A stretch of DNA of 64,000 nt from Phascolarctobacterium_A sp034086985 (GTDB taxonomy: Bacteria; Bacillota; Negativicutes; Acidaminococcales; Acidaminococcaceae). The notes below the pieces were generated by a model. The model ran no database searches. It was not told the DNA's origin and worked only from the letters and a program-made list of their open reading frames with translations. Where the stretch lies: NCBI GenBank assembly GCA_034086985.1, contig JAXDZG010000010.1, positions 1 through 64,000 on the forward strand, written 5' to 3'. Shown in pieces: positions 8,137 through 16,235 of the stretch. Position 1 is the stretch's first letter; each line of letters opens with the position of its first letter. Position numbers and translations under genes: made by a program.

Positions 8137-10038
8137 ATGGCATATGTGGCATTGTACCGCCAGTGGCGGCCTCAAAATTTTGATACCTTAGTGGGACAGC
8201 AGCCTGTGAAGCAGGCGCTTTCCAACGCCTTGAGCAGCGGCCGCATTGCCCACGCCTATCTCTTTGCCGGGCCTCGCGGCACCGGCAAAACCAGCACCGC
8301 TCGCATTTTAGCCAAGGCGCTGAATTGCGAGCACGGGCCTACGCCTAACCCCTGCAGTGAGTGCGACAACTGTCGCCGCATCGCCGAGGGTAGCTCCATG
8401 GATGTGTTCGAAATCGATGCGGCTTCCAATCGCGGCATCGATGAAATCAAAACCCTGCGTGACCAGCTGGCCTTTACACCGGTTGATTGTCGCTACAAGG
8501 TCTATATTATCGACGAAGTGCACATGCTGACTACGGAGGCCTTTAATGCACTTTTGAAAACACTGGAGGAGCCACCCAGCCATGTAATCTTTATTTTGGC
8601 CACTACGGATCCTCATAAAATTCCTGCGACCATTCATTCTCGCTGCCAACGCTTTGATTTTCGCCGTGTTACGGTGGATGAGATTGTTCAGCATCTAGCT
8701 ATGGTAGCTAAAGGCAGTGGCCTTGAGGCTGAGGAAGAAGCGCTGCGCTTAATCGCTATCCAGTCCGAGGGTGGTATGCGTGACGCCCTGAGTCTTTTGG
8801 ATCAATGCGGCGTCATGGCCAAAAAAATAACTGCTGCTACAGTGCGCGAGGTCTTGGGCATTGTGGGACGGGAGGCCTTGCGCGAGCTTGTGGGCGCCAT
8901 CGGCAAGCAGGACGTGCCCAGTGCGCTGGCCCAGCTGAGCGCTTTAATGGAGCAGGGCAAGGATGTACCCCAAATTATGGCGGAGCTGGTGGAATATTTG
9001 CGCGCGCTGCTGCTCTTTAAGGCAGTGCCCCAATATAACGAGGTGTATTTGACGGATACGGCAGCAAGCTTAAGCGAGCTGGCTGCTTTATATAGCACGG
9101 ATAGAATTATGGCGTCGGAGGAGCGTTTGCACGCAGCTCTGCAAGAGCTGCGTGGTACCATGCGTCCCCGCATCACGGCAGAGCTGTGCTTGTTAGACCT
9201 GTGCCGCCGCGAAGGCAGCGCCCTAGCGAGCCTGACGGCTCGCGTGGAGAGCCTGGAGCGGCAGCTGGCCGGCGGCGCGCCTGCACCGCAGGCGAAGCAA
9301 ATGCCTCAGCACTTGCTCTACACAGGCCCTGAGGAGCAGTTCGTCGAGCCGGACGAGGGCGTGCCCTCGGCCGAGGAGCTGGCGCAGCTTTTAGCAGCGC
9401 CACCGAGCCCGGTTGCTACTGCGGCAACGCCGCAAGCAGCTCCTAAGCAGGCAGCGCCCATAACTCCTGCGCCTAGCAAGGTCGTTGCTTCGCAGACTCC
9501 TGCGGTCGCAGCGCCCAAGGTAGCTGCACCCAAGATAGCAGCTGCTCCCGTGGCTAGTTCTGGCGAACCAGCTCCCGCAGCTTCCTCAGTTACCAATGCT
9601 GCTATCGAAGAATTTGGCGGCGACTATGCCGCCGGCGAAGACTTTTGGCAGCAAACCCTGGAGCTGGTGCGCTCGGAGAAAAAAATGTCCATGCACTCCT
9701 GTGCTAAGGCAGGACGCGTTTATAGCTTTGCCAATGACCTTTTGGTAGTAGCCTTTAAGAGCGCTTTTCAAAGTCAGCGTATGCAAAAGCCTGATTTTCG
9801 GGAGTATTTCGAGGGCGTGCTGCTGCGGGTTGCGCGCAGACCTATCCGCCTGCAATGCGAGGCAGAGGCCGAGCTCAAAAAGCGCACGGGAGGCAGTGCT
9901 AAGCCCAAAGCTGCTGTGGCTAAGCCCCAGCAGGCAGCGCCTAAGACGCAGTCCTTAGAGCCCAACGAGCTGCCCGAAAGCCTGCAAAGAGCTATGAATG
10001 CCCTTGGTGGTACCATAACTAAAGTGGACCAAAGCTGA
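8137..10038 (+). CDS. dnaX: DNA polymerase III subunit gamma/tau
   Basis: Clamp-loader ATPase of the replicative polymerase. The N-terminus (RPQNFDTLVGQ) and the AAA+ core are textbook: Walker A GPRGTGKTS near residue 45, a zinc-binding cysteine cluster at residues 64-80 (CEHG, CSECDNC), Walker B IIDEVHML, and sensor 1 ILATTDPHKIP. An Ala/Pro-rich linker (about 380-480) leads to the tau C-terminal domain. 633 residues. The ATG at 8137 has an AAAGGAG site before it; the in-frame ATG at 8110 would add nine residues before the conserved MAYVALYRQWRP start, so I reject it. ybaB and recR follow, as usual in Firmicutes. Confidence 0.96.
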   Translation: MAYVALYRQWRPQNFDTLVGQQPVKQALSNALSSGRIAHAYLFAGPRGTGKTSTARILAKALNCEHGPTPNPCSECDNCRRIAEGSSMDVFEIDAASNRGIDEIKTLRDQLAFTPVDCRYKVYIIDEVHMLTTEAFNALLKTLEEPPSHVIFILATTDPHKIPATIHSRCQRFDFRRVTVDEIVQHLAMVAKGSGLEAEEEALRLIAIQSEGGMRDALSLLDQCGVMAKKITAATVREVLGIVGREALRELVGAIGKQDVPSALAQLSALMEQGKDVPQIMAELVEYLRALLLFKAVPQYNEVYLTDTAASLSELAALYSTDRIMASEERLHAALQELRGTMRPRITAELCLLDLCRREGSALASLTARVESLERQLAGGAPAPQAKQMPQHLLYTGPEEQFVEPDEGVPSAEELAQLLAAPPSPVATAATPQAAPKQAAPITPAPSKVVASQTPAVAAPKVAAPKIAAAPVASSGEPAPAASSVTNAAIEEFGGDYAAGEDFWQQTLELVRSEKKMSMHSCAKAGRVYSFANDLLVVAFKSAFQSQRMQKPDFREYFEGVLLRVARRPIRLQCEAEAELKKRTGGSAKPKAAVAKPQQAAPKTQSLEPNELPESLQRAMNALGGTITKVDQS

Positions 10039-10111
10039 ATTGTTGTTTCGCTCAGAGCGGAGCTCAAGATAAATATAATTATTGATGTAGATAATAAAGG
10101 AGGATTTACTT

Positions 10112-10435
10112 ATGTTTCCTGGTGGTATGGGTAATATGCAAGCAATGATGAGAAAGGTGCAAAAAATGCAGGCCGATATGGCAAAAATGCAAGAGGATTT
10201 GAAAAAGCGCACCTTTGAAACCTCTGTGGGCGGCGGTGCTGTAACTGTAGTGGTAACCGGTAAAAAAGAGCTGCAATCCATTAAAATTAAACCTGAAGCA
10301 GTTGATGTTGACGATATGGAAATGCTGGAGGATATGATCCTTACTGCAGTTAACGATGGCCTGAAAAAGGTTGAGGAAGTAAGCGAAAAGGAAATGGCTA
10401 AAATTACCGGCGGTATGAAGCTGCCCGGCATGTAA
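10112..10435 (+). CDS. YbaB/EbfC family nucleoid-associated protein
   Basis: A 107-residue DNA-binding dimer of the YbaB/EbfC family, encoded between dnaX and recR in most bacteria. The sequence shows the Met/Gln/Lys-rich N-terminal helix (a short coiled coil around 'MRKVQKMQADMAKMQ'), then the central beta-hairpin VGGGAVTVVVTG and the C-terminal helix with a second methionine-rich tail. A strong AAAGGAGG ribosome site lies before the ATG. The recR start follows after one base, so the two are translationally coupled. Confidence 0.93.
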   Translation: MFPGGMGNMQAMMRKVQKMQADMAKMQEDLKKRTFETSVGGGAVTVVVTGKKELQSIKIKPEAVDVDDMEMLEDMILTAVNDGLKKVEEVSEKEMAKITGGMKLPGM

Positions 10436-10436
10436 G

Positions 10437-11036
10437 ATGGCCCGGATGATCAGGCCCTTGGCCAATCTATATGAGCAGCTGCGCCGCTTGCCCGGCGTAG
10501 GCTCTAAGACAGCCATGCGTCTGGCCTATCATATTATCGATATGCCTGAGGGAGAGGTACAGCAGTTGGCCGAGGCTCTAAGCAGTGCGAAAAAAAGCAT
10601 TCATTATTGTAGCCAGTGCTATAATCTTACCGATGGCGAAAGATGTGCGATTTGCAGCGACCCTTCCAGGGATAAGTTTACTATTTGCGTAGTGGAGCAG
10701 CCCCAGGATATCGCTGCTATGGAGCGCAGTCGTGGCTACAATGGCCTCTATCATGTGCTGCACGGCGTGCTTTCACCCTTGGATGGGGTGGGACCTGATA
10801 AGCTGCGTATTCGTGAGCTTTTTCAGCGCTTGCAGCAGGAATCAATTAGCGAGATTATTATTGCCACCAATTCCGATGTGGAGGGTGAGGCTACAGCCAC
10901 CTATCTGGCTCAGCTTTTAAAGCCCATCGGTATTACGGTGAGCCGTATCGCTCATGGCCTGCCTATGGGTGGCGACTTGGAATATGCAGATGAGGTAACC
11001 CTGTCCAAGGCCTTGGAAAATAGGCGTGCAATGTAG
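10437..11036 (+). CDS. recR: Recombination mediator RecR
   Basis: RecR loads RecA with RecO/RecF on gapped DNA. 199 residues, standard length. Order of motifs: helix-hairpin-helix LPGVGSKTAMRLA (residues 19-31), a four-cysteine zinc finger (CSQCYNLTDGERCAIC, about 58-73), then a TOPRIM domain (CVVEQPQDIAAMER; NSDVEGEATA). The start ATGGCCCGG lies one base after the ybaB stop codon. It is in an operon with dnaX, ybaB and the BofA-family gene. Confidence 0.96.
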   Translation: MARMIRPLANLYEQLRRLPGVGSKTAMRLAYHIIDMPEGEVQQLAEALSSAKKSIHYCSQCYNLTDGERCAICSDPSRDKFTICVVEQPQDIAAMERSRGYNGLYHVLHGVLSPLDGVGPDKLRIRELFQRLQQESISEIIIATNSDVEGEATATYLAQLLKPIGITVSRIAHGLPMGGDLEYADEVTLSKALENRRAM

Positions 11037-11062
11037 ATTAAGAAAGGTAGGCGCTTCTATTC

Positions 11063-11353
11063 ATGGAGACTTTAGAAGGTTTGGCAGCTAGCGCCGGCCT
11101 TGGCCCCTTGGGTTCTTTGGGACCCCTGCTGGTGGGCGTGCTTTTGCTGTTTATCATTGTTAAGCTTTTGTCCATGCCCTTTAAGCTGGTATGGAACGGC
11201 ATTTGCGGTGCAGTTTTGCTGTGGCTGGTGAATATTTTAGGCTCCTTTGTGGGCTTTGGCCTCAAGATTACTATCTTCAAGGCTTTGATTGCCGGCTTTT
11301 TTGGCATTCCCGGTGCTGTGGCTGTAATTTTATTCGAGCTATTTGCAAAGTAA
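11063..11353 (+). CDS. BofA-family small membrane protein
   Basis: 96 residues with two or three hydrophobic helices (about 20-40, 48-68, 75-93). The C-terminal GIPGAVAVILF matches the conserved glycine/proline end of the BofA family (pro-sigma-K processing inhibitor in Bacillus). The position directly after recR is where Firmicute genomes keep this gene. An AGAAAGG ribosome site precedes it. In spore formers BofA holds the SpoIVFB protease inactive; I see no sporulation genes nearby, so its role here is open. A hairpin terminator follows. Confidence 0.82.
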   Translation: METLEGLAASAGLGPLGSLGPLLVGVLLLFIIVKLLSMPFKLVWNGICGAVLLWLVNILGSFVGFGLKITIFKALIAGFFGIPGAVAVILFELFAK

Positions 11354-11362
11354 ATAGACATC

Positions 11363-11400
11363 AAATATCCCTTGTAGCGATGCAGGGGATATTTTTCTTT
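11363..11400 (+). terminator. Terminator after the BofA-family gene
   Basis: AAATATCCC pairs with GGGATATTT across a 14-base loop; the T-rich stretch TTTTTCTTTT follows. Confidence 0.75.
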
Positions 11401-11464
11401 TGTGAGCAAACCTTGCAAACATAATCACATGGGACTGTTGCAGTGACTTTGTATTTTGAAATAT

Positions 11465-11496
11465 ATTGTATACACGCCAATAATACTGTATACAAT
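11465..11496. promoter_or_regulatory. Two TGTATACA operator boxes upstream of the symporter gene
   Basis: TGTATACA at 11467-11474 and again at 11487-11494, with centres exactly 20 bp (two helical turns) apart. With the extended -10 at 11517-11525 the start would be near 11532, placing the boxes at about -61.5 and -41.5, typical activator positions. The same palindrome occurs near 15122, 36462 and 58475. Confidence 0.6.
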
Positions 11497-11516
11497 CGGA
11501 CTTTTGCTAAAAGCTC

Positions 11517-11525
11517 TGCTATAAT
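11517..11525 (+). promoter_or_regulatory. Extended -10 promoter of the symporter gene
   Basis: TGC-TATAAT with no good -35, as expected for an activator-dependent or extended -10 promoter. Confidence 0.55.
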
Positions 11526-11567
11526 GATAACAATAGTATTTTAATTATGTTTAGGGGGTTATTCATC

Positions 11568-12779
11568 GTGAACTTATCTACCAAAATTCTCATCGGTTTA
11601 GCTCTCGGTATTATTGCCGGCTTAGAGCTGGGTGCTGAAGGCGCTGGCTTTGCCAAAACCTGGATCGGACCCTTGGGCACCATTTTTATGAACATGATCA
11701 AGATGGTCATCGTTCCTCTGGTATTCTCCAGCCTGGTAATTGGCGTGTGCAGTCTGGGTGATATCAAAAAGGTTGGCCGCATCGGTATCAAGACCATCGC
11801 TTGGTACATGGTTACCACCGCTTTCGCTATCGTTATCGGCTTGGGCTTCGGTACCGCTTTCCAACCGGGCGCTGGTCTGACAATGCCTGCTGAATCTGTA
11901 AAGGTAGCTGCCAAGGCTGCTCCTCCTCTGATGAAGGTTATCATCGACATTTTCCCCACCAACCCGCTGGGCGCAATGGTTAAGGCTAACATGCTGCAGA
12001 TCATCGTTTTTGCTCTGTTCACTGGCGTTGGTATTACCGCTGTTGGTGAAAAGGCTGATTATCTGAAGCACACCATCAATGGTCTGGCTGAAGTATCCTA
12101 CAAAATGGTAGGCTACATCATGTCCGTTGCTCCTATCGGCGTATTCGGCCTGATTACCCCGGTTGTTGCTGCTAACGGCCCTGCCGTACTGCTGCCTTTG
12201 CTGAAGGTTGTGCTGGCTGTATATCTGGCTTGCTTGGTTCATGCAGTAGTTGTTTACGGCGCACTGTTGAAATTCGTGGCTGGCTACGATGTTATCAAAT
12301 TCTTCAAGGGTGTTTCCCCTGCTTTCCTGATGGCATTTAGCTCCTGCTCCTCCGGCGGCACCCTGCCTCTGACCATGAGCTGCGCACAAAAGATGGGCGT
12401 TTCCAAAGAGGTTTCCTCCTTCGTACTGCCCTTGGGCGCAACCATTAACATGGACGGCACCGCTGCTTACCAAGGCGTTTGCGCACTGTTCATCGCTCAG
12501 CTCTACGGCATTGAGCTGACCGGTGCTCAATATCTGACCATCATCCTGACCGGTACCCTGGCTTCCATCGGTACCGCAGGCGTTCCCGGCGCTGGCTTCA
12601 TCATGTTGACCATGATTTTGACCACTTTGGGTCTGCCTTTGGAAGGCTCCGCTTTGATCGCTGGTATCGACCGTATTCTGGATATGCCGCGTACTGCCGT
12701 TAACATCACCGGTGACGCAACTGTTGCTGCTATGGTTGACAAGAGCGAGCGCGCTAACATCCAAGAGCCTCTCTACTAA
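11568..12779 (+). CDS. Dicarboxylate/amino acid:cation symporter (SDF/DAACS family)
   Basis: A 403-residue inner-membrane transporter that takes up a C4-dicarboxylate or an acidic/neutral amino acid with sodium or protons. The serine-rich re-entrant loop motif (SSCSSGGTLP) lies at about 262-271, and the cation/substrate motif NMDGTA at about 301-306; together they define the family (GltP, DctA, SstT). A second re-entrant loop follows (GTAGVPGAGF). I chose the GTG at 11568 because AGGGGG lies seven bases before it; the ATG at 11547 lies upstream of that site. Monocistronic, with a terminator. Substrate cannot be read from the sequence. Candidate regulation by the TGTATACA-binding factor. Confidence 0.93.
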   Translation: MNLSTKILIGLALGIIAGLELGAEGAGFAKTWIGPLGTIFMNMIKMVIVPLVFSSLVIGVCSLGDIKKVGRIGIKTIAWYMVTTAFAIVIGLGFGTAFQPGAGLTMPAESVKVAAKAAPPLMKVIIDIFPTNPLGAMVKANMLQIIVFALFTGVGITAVGEKADYLKHTINGLAEVSYKMVGYIMSVAPIGVFGLITPVVAANGPAVLLPLLKVVLAVYLACLVHAVVVYGALLKFVAGYDVIKFFKGVSPAFLMAFSSCSSGGTLPLTMSCAQKMGVSKEVSSFVLPLGATINMDGTAAYQGVCALFIAQLYGIELTGAQYLTIILTGTLASIGTAGVPGAGFIMLTMILTTLGLPLEGSALIAGIDRILDMPRTAVNITGDATVAAMVDKSERANIQEPLY

Positions 12780-12796
12780 TATCGTCCTTTCCCTTG

Positions 12797-12828
12797 GCGT
12801 CGCCTGCTTTATGTGGGCGGCGCTTTTC
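12797..12828 (+). terminator. Terminator after the symporter gene
   Basis: GCGTCGCC (12797-12804) pairs with GGCGGCGC (12816-12823) and TTTT follows. Confidence 0.7.
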
Positions 12829-12980
12829 CTTTCTCCTTAAAGCTTATATCTTTAAGGCTTCTTGTGCTTCTGTAAAATTTCTGTGGCTTAGCAGGAGAGG
12901 ACTTTAAGCTTGTAGAAGATAATAAAGGATTTCAATGAGTAAAAATAGCGATATTTAAACTGGAATTTGCGTGCTACAAG

Positions 12981-12989
12981 TGTTATAAT
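12981..12989 (+). promoter_or_regulatory. Extended -10 promoter of the NUDIX gene
   Basis: TGT-TATAAT, with a predicted start near 12996, only about five bases before the first ATG (13001). The transcript would be almost leaderless. Confidence 0.55.
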
Positions 12990-13000
12990 ATGGTGCTGTT

Positions 13001-13675
13001 ATGGAAAATATGGATAAGCTACAACAAGTTTTATATGAGCGCTTGCATCGGCGCCCGCCCGGCATTGATAAGCTGGATAGACTGTGGGAAGCGGCGGTGC
13101 TGCTGCCTTTGGTCGAGACCGATGACGGCATAGCTGTGCTTTTTGAAGAGCGAGCTCACAGCCTACGCTGGCAGCCGGGACAGATTTGCTTCCCCGGGGG
13201 CAAGGTGGAGTGTGCTGATGCCAATAATTTCGAGGTGACCGCCGTGCGGGAAACCTGCGAGGAACTGGGACTTACGCCGGAGGATATCACCATCTGCGGT
13301 GAACTGGATGCACTGGTGACCCATATGGGGCCCATCATTCATCCCTTCGTGGGCATGCTTAAGGATACCAGTAAGATTTCCTTTAATCCCAGCGAAGTAG
13401 AATGCGTCTTTACGGTGCCCCTGAAAACCCTGCTGGCCATGAAGCCACGGCGCTGCTCCATGGAGCTGGCGGACCATCCGGGGGAGGATTTCCCTTTCGA
13501 TTTGGTGCCCGACCGTATGCGGGGCTGGCGCAAGCATAAGCAGTATTATGTGTATTTTTATGAGTGCGGCGACCACGTAATTTGGGGACTGACGGCCCGC
13601 ATGCTGCATGCTTTTTTGCACCGCAGTAGGCAGGAGCTGGAGGCATTTCTGGCTCAGGCTGAGAATGAGCTTTAG
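13001..13675 (+). CDS. NUDIX hydrolase, CoA pyrophosphatase-like
   Basis: 224 residues. The NUDIX box runs from GGKVE (about 66) to RETCEELGL (about 82-90), with the E of GGKVE and the REx2EE residues that bind magnesium. The longer spacing and the LLPLVETDDG start resemble the NudL/YeaB group, which splits CoA and its derivatives into 4'-phosphopantetheine and 3',5'-ADP. No ribosome site lies before the ATG at 13001, and the promoter -10 is only 12 bases upstream, so a leaderless mRNA or a start at ATG 13010 is possible. The LCP gene follows after about 47 bases. Confidence 0.85.
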   Translation: MENMDKLQQVLYERLHRRPPGIDKLDRLWEAAVLLPLVETDDGIAVLFEERAHSLRWQPGQICFPGGKVECADANNFEVTAVRETCEELGLTPEDITICGELDALVTHMGPIIHPFVGMLKDTSKISFNPSEVECVFTVPLKTLLAMKPRRCSMELADHPGEDFPFDLVPDRMRGWRKHKQYYVYFYECGDHVIWGLTARMLHAFLHRSRQELEAFLAQAENEL

Positions 13676-13722
13676 CGCGATACTATGTTTTGATTTAAAA
13701 ATGCAAATGAGAGGATGGCAGT

Positions 13723-15084
13723 ATGAAAAGTATTTTTGAGGTGAAAATTCTGGGCATAGTGGCTGCAATATGCGCCTTTGCCTATTTGCTTTTTAGTTAT
13801 TTTAATCCGGAAAAGGGGATGGATAATCTGTCGCCCAGTGACAGATTGAGCTTAAAAAAGAATATTATCGTCCTAGGTGTGGATGAGCGCGCTGAGGAAT
13901 ATGATGTGGGACGCAGTGATACCCTTTTTGTGGTCATGTTTGATACCAATAAAAAGTCAGCTTCCCTGCTCAGCGTACCTCGTGATACCCGCGTGCGCAT
14001 TAAGGGCCATGGCTGGGATAAAATTAATCATGCCTATGCCTACGGCGGCCGGGAGCTGACCCAAAAGACTACGGAAGAGCTTTTGGGCATCAAGATTAAT
14101 AATTACGTGATGGTGGATTTTAAGGGCTTCGTAGGCCTTGTGGACGCCATCGGTGGCGTGGATATTAATGTTGAGAAGAATATGTATTATTATGATACAT
14201 GGGATGGCTTTAAAATTGATTTGAAAAAGGGCATGCAGCATATGGATGGCAAGACCGCTATTCAATATGTGCGCTATCGTGATGAGGAGGGCGATATTGG
14301 TCGTATCCGTCGCCAACAGCACTTCATTATGGCTGTGTATGACCGCATCACTTCTGCCAATATGCTTTTGCACATTCCTGGCTTAGCTAAGCAGCTGACC
14401 AATATGGTGAAGACCGACCTGCCCATTGCGGATATGGTGGATTTAGGACGAGCTCTCCATGCTATGGTGAAGACCAAGGGCTTAGCCATGGCCACTGTGC
14501 CCGGCACCCCTGAATATATTGATGGCATCAGCTATTGGCTGCCCGATATTACCGATTTGCGCGAGCAAATGGTGAAGATGCAGGGTGCGACCATGACTGC
14601 CAGCTACAAATCTGCTGCCGAGCTTATGGAAAAGGAATATACCACTGCCGTAGCCAAGGCTAAGCAGGGCGATGACAGCGGCGAGAACAAGGAAGCAGTG
14701 AAGGAAGAAAAAGAGCTGGCTGCGAAAAAGGCTGCTAAGGATAAGGCCGCAGCTAGCAAGGATAAAGGCAAGATGGAAGCCGGTAAGACAGCTGCTAAAG
14801 CCACCTCTACCCAAAAGAGTGGTACTGTGGTGCGCCTCGTAAACTGTAGCGGCAGTAAATCTGCGGGCGCTAGCGCCATGAAGAAGCTTCAGGCAGCAGG
14901 CTTTACCGTTATCAACGGTGGCAGTGGCGAGCTTATGGCCCAGACTACCGTTATCTCCACTACCAATAATGGTGCGGTGGTAAATCGTCTGTCCCAGGTG
15001 CCCTTTGCCCACAAGCTGCGCATTACCCGTGATGGCGCCGCCAACTGCGATGGTGTGATCATGTTGGGCGCAGACTACAAATAA
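13723..15084 (+). CDS. LytR-CpsA-Psr (LCP) family glycopolymer transferase
   Basis: A 453-residue membrane-anchored protein: one N-terminal helix (residues 6-24), then an LCP catalytic domain (about 45-235), a lysine/alanine-rich charged linker (310-365), and a C-terminal LytR_C domain (370-450). LCP marks present are LGVDER, SVPRDTRV, KINHAYAYGG and, near the end, YVRYRDEEGDIGRIRRQQ, whose arginines bind the polyprenyl pyrophosphate. These enzymes move glycopolymers from lipid carrier to peptidoglycan or protein outside the cell. Ribosome site GAGAGG before the ATG. The acceptor in a diderm Firmicute is not known. Confidence 0.92.
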   Translation: MKSIFEVKILGIVAAICAFAYLLFSYFNPEKGMDNLSPSDRLSLKKNIIVLGVDERAEEYDVGRSDTLFVVMFDTNKKSASLLSVPRDTRVRIKGHGWDKINHAYAYGGRELTQKTTEELLGIKINNYVMVDFKGFVGLVDAIGGVDINVEKNMYYYDTWDGFKIDLKKGMQHMDGKTAIQYVRYRDEEGDIGRIRRQQHFIMAVYDRITSANMLLHIPGLAKQLTNMVKTDLPIADMVDLGRALHAMVKTKGLAMATVPGTPEYIDGISYWLPDITDLREQMVKMQGATMTASYKSAAELMEKEYTTAVAKAKQGDDSGENKEAVKEEKELAAKKAAKDKAAASKDKGKMEAGKTAAKATSTQKSGTVVRLVNCSGSKSAGASAMKKLQAAGFTVINGGSGELMAQTTVISTTNNGAVVNRLSQVPFAHKLRITRDGAANCDGVIMLGADYK

Positions 15085-15113
15085 AAATTGTAAGAAAAAT
15101 TACAAAAAAACTC

Positions 15114-15142
15114 TTGCATTTTGTATACAAAGATGGTATACT
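15114..15142 (+). promoter_or_regulatory. Promoter with a TGTATACA operator inside the spacer
   Basis: TTGCAT (15114-15119), a 17-base spacer, then TATACT (15137-15142). TGTATACA fills 15122-15129 of the spacer, a repressor position. The transcript would meet the hairpin/T-run at 15170-15197 after roughly 45 bases. Confidence 0.6.
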
Positions 15143-15169
15143 AGTATCATCAAAACAGCCCCTCATTTG

Positions 15170-15197
15170 GCCCTTCTTCGTAAGGGCTTTTTTTTTT
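15170..15197 (+). terminator. Terminator or attenuator between the LCP and DegV genes
   Basis: GCCCTT-CTTCGT-AAGGGC followed by ten T. It can terminate the LCP transcript, but the promoter at 15114-15142 lies upstream of it. AGCCC at 15157-15161 could pair with the same GGGCT, giving a competing structure. Confidence 0.75.
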
Positions 15198-15354
15198 GCC
15201 ATTTTACGAATTTACTATTTAGTTAGCAAAAGATTACAAGATGGACACATATCTAGTGGCAAAAATGTTAAGATTATGGTACAATGTAAGGTAACATGGA
15301 ATAAGTGCGGATTTTTTTCGATTTTTTAATAAAAATACCCTACAGGAGGCTTAT

Positions 15355-16215
15355 ATGCAGGATAAAATACATGTTGTAGTGGATACAATTGCCGTATCCG
15401 AAGAAACCCCTTTAAAGGATGACCCTCGCTGTCATGTTTTGCGCTTGATTGCACGGCACGGCAATGAGGAATGGTGGGATGGAGACCGCTCCTTGGAAGA
15501 AATGTTTGCCATGGTAGAAAAAACCGGCCAGCTTCCGGGCACCTCTCAACCGCCTGTGGGTTATATTCATGAGCTTTTTACTAATTTGGTTAAAGAAGGT
15601 AAAAAGGTTATCTATATTGCGGTGGATAGCGTGCTCAGCGGCACCTACCAGACCTGCTGCATGGTGGCAAAGCAGGTTATGAGCGAGATTAAGGGCGCCG
15701 ATATTCGTTGCGTGGACGGCTTAACAGCAGCCTGCCCCCTGAGCGGCATGGCCATGGAGGTTTTGCGTCTGGCCGACTCCGGCGTGGAGGATATGGACCA
15801 GCTGGAAGCCTTTGCCCGGGACTGTGCCCTGCGTACCGAGACCTATTTTACTGTAAAAACCTTGGATTACCTCCAAAAGGGCGGCCGCATCGGTGCGGTG
15901 GGCGCTTTGGTTGGCAATATACTGGGCATTCGCCCCATAGTTCATCTTGATAGGGAGGGCAAGCTTTTAATCGGCGATAAGGCTCGCACTCGCAAAAAGA
16001 TTTTGAAGCGTATGGTGGAGCTGGCCTCCAGCCATGATCCTATCGAGGCAATTTTTGTGGCTCACGCTGTGGTGCCCGATGAGGCCCAGGCCTTGGCTAC
16101 AGAAATGCAGGAGCGTTACCCCGGGGTGCCGGTTATGGTAACCAGTATTGGTACTGTGCTGGCAGCTCATCTTGGGCCTGGTGCCATAGGCGTCTTTGTA
16201 CGTTGCAAGGCCTAA
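15355..16215 (+). CDS. DegV family protein (fatty-acid-binding FakB-type)
   Basis: 286 residues. DegV/FakB proteins hold a fatty acid in a buried pocket and present it to the kinase FakA; the product acyl-phosphate enters phospholipid synthesis. Family features seen: a two-domain layout with SVLSGTYQ near residue 88 (phosphate/carboxylate site), the middle YLQKGGRIG motif (about 172-180), and a C-terminal GTVLAAHLGPGAIGV. An AGGAGG site lies before the ATG. The FakA homologue starts 21 bases downstream, which strongly supports the FakB role over other DegV functions. Confidence 0.88.
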   Translation: MQDKIHVVVDTIAVSEETPLKDDPRCHVLRLIARHGNEEWWDGDRSLEEMFAMVEKTGQLPGTSQPPVGYIHELFTNLVKEGKKVIYIAVDSVLSGTYQTCCMVAKQVMSEIKGADIRCVDGLTAACPLSGMAMEVLRLADSGVEDMDQLEAFARDCALRTETYFTVKTLDYLQKGGRIGAVGALVGNILGIRPIVHLDREGKLLIGDKARTRKKILKRMVELASSHDPIEAIFVAHAVVPDEAQALATEMQERYPGVPVMVTSIGTVLAAHLGPGAIGVFVRCKA

Positions 16216-16235
16216 AGGAAAGGTGTGGGAGTGAG

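Noticed and set aside
8818..9690. A-runs in dnaX as programmed frameshift sites (AAAAAAA near 8820 and 9678, CAAAAAG near 9885)
   Set aside because: None forms a proper X-XXY-YYZ heptamer in the right frame with a clear downstream stem and early stop; a gamma product cannot be claimed.
11622..12764. 380-codon ORF on the minus strand of the symporter gene
   Set aside because: A shadow of the real gene, made open by its codon bias; no start signal and His/Gln/Asn-rich nonsense composition.
12840..12860. Inverted repeat TTAAAGC...CTTTAAG after the symporter terminator
   Set aside because: A/T-rich weak stem with no T-run; probably chance.
13156..13768. Minus-strand ORFs opposite the NUDIX gene
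   Set aside because: Overlap a clear NUDIX coding region and lack starts or motifs.
15114..15329. 71-codon ORF across the DegV upstream region
   Set aside because: It runs through a promoter and a terminator, has no ribosome site, and its composition is not protein-like.
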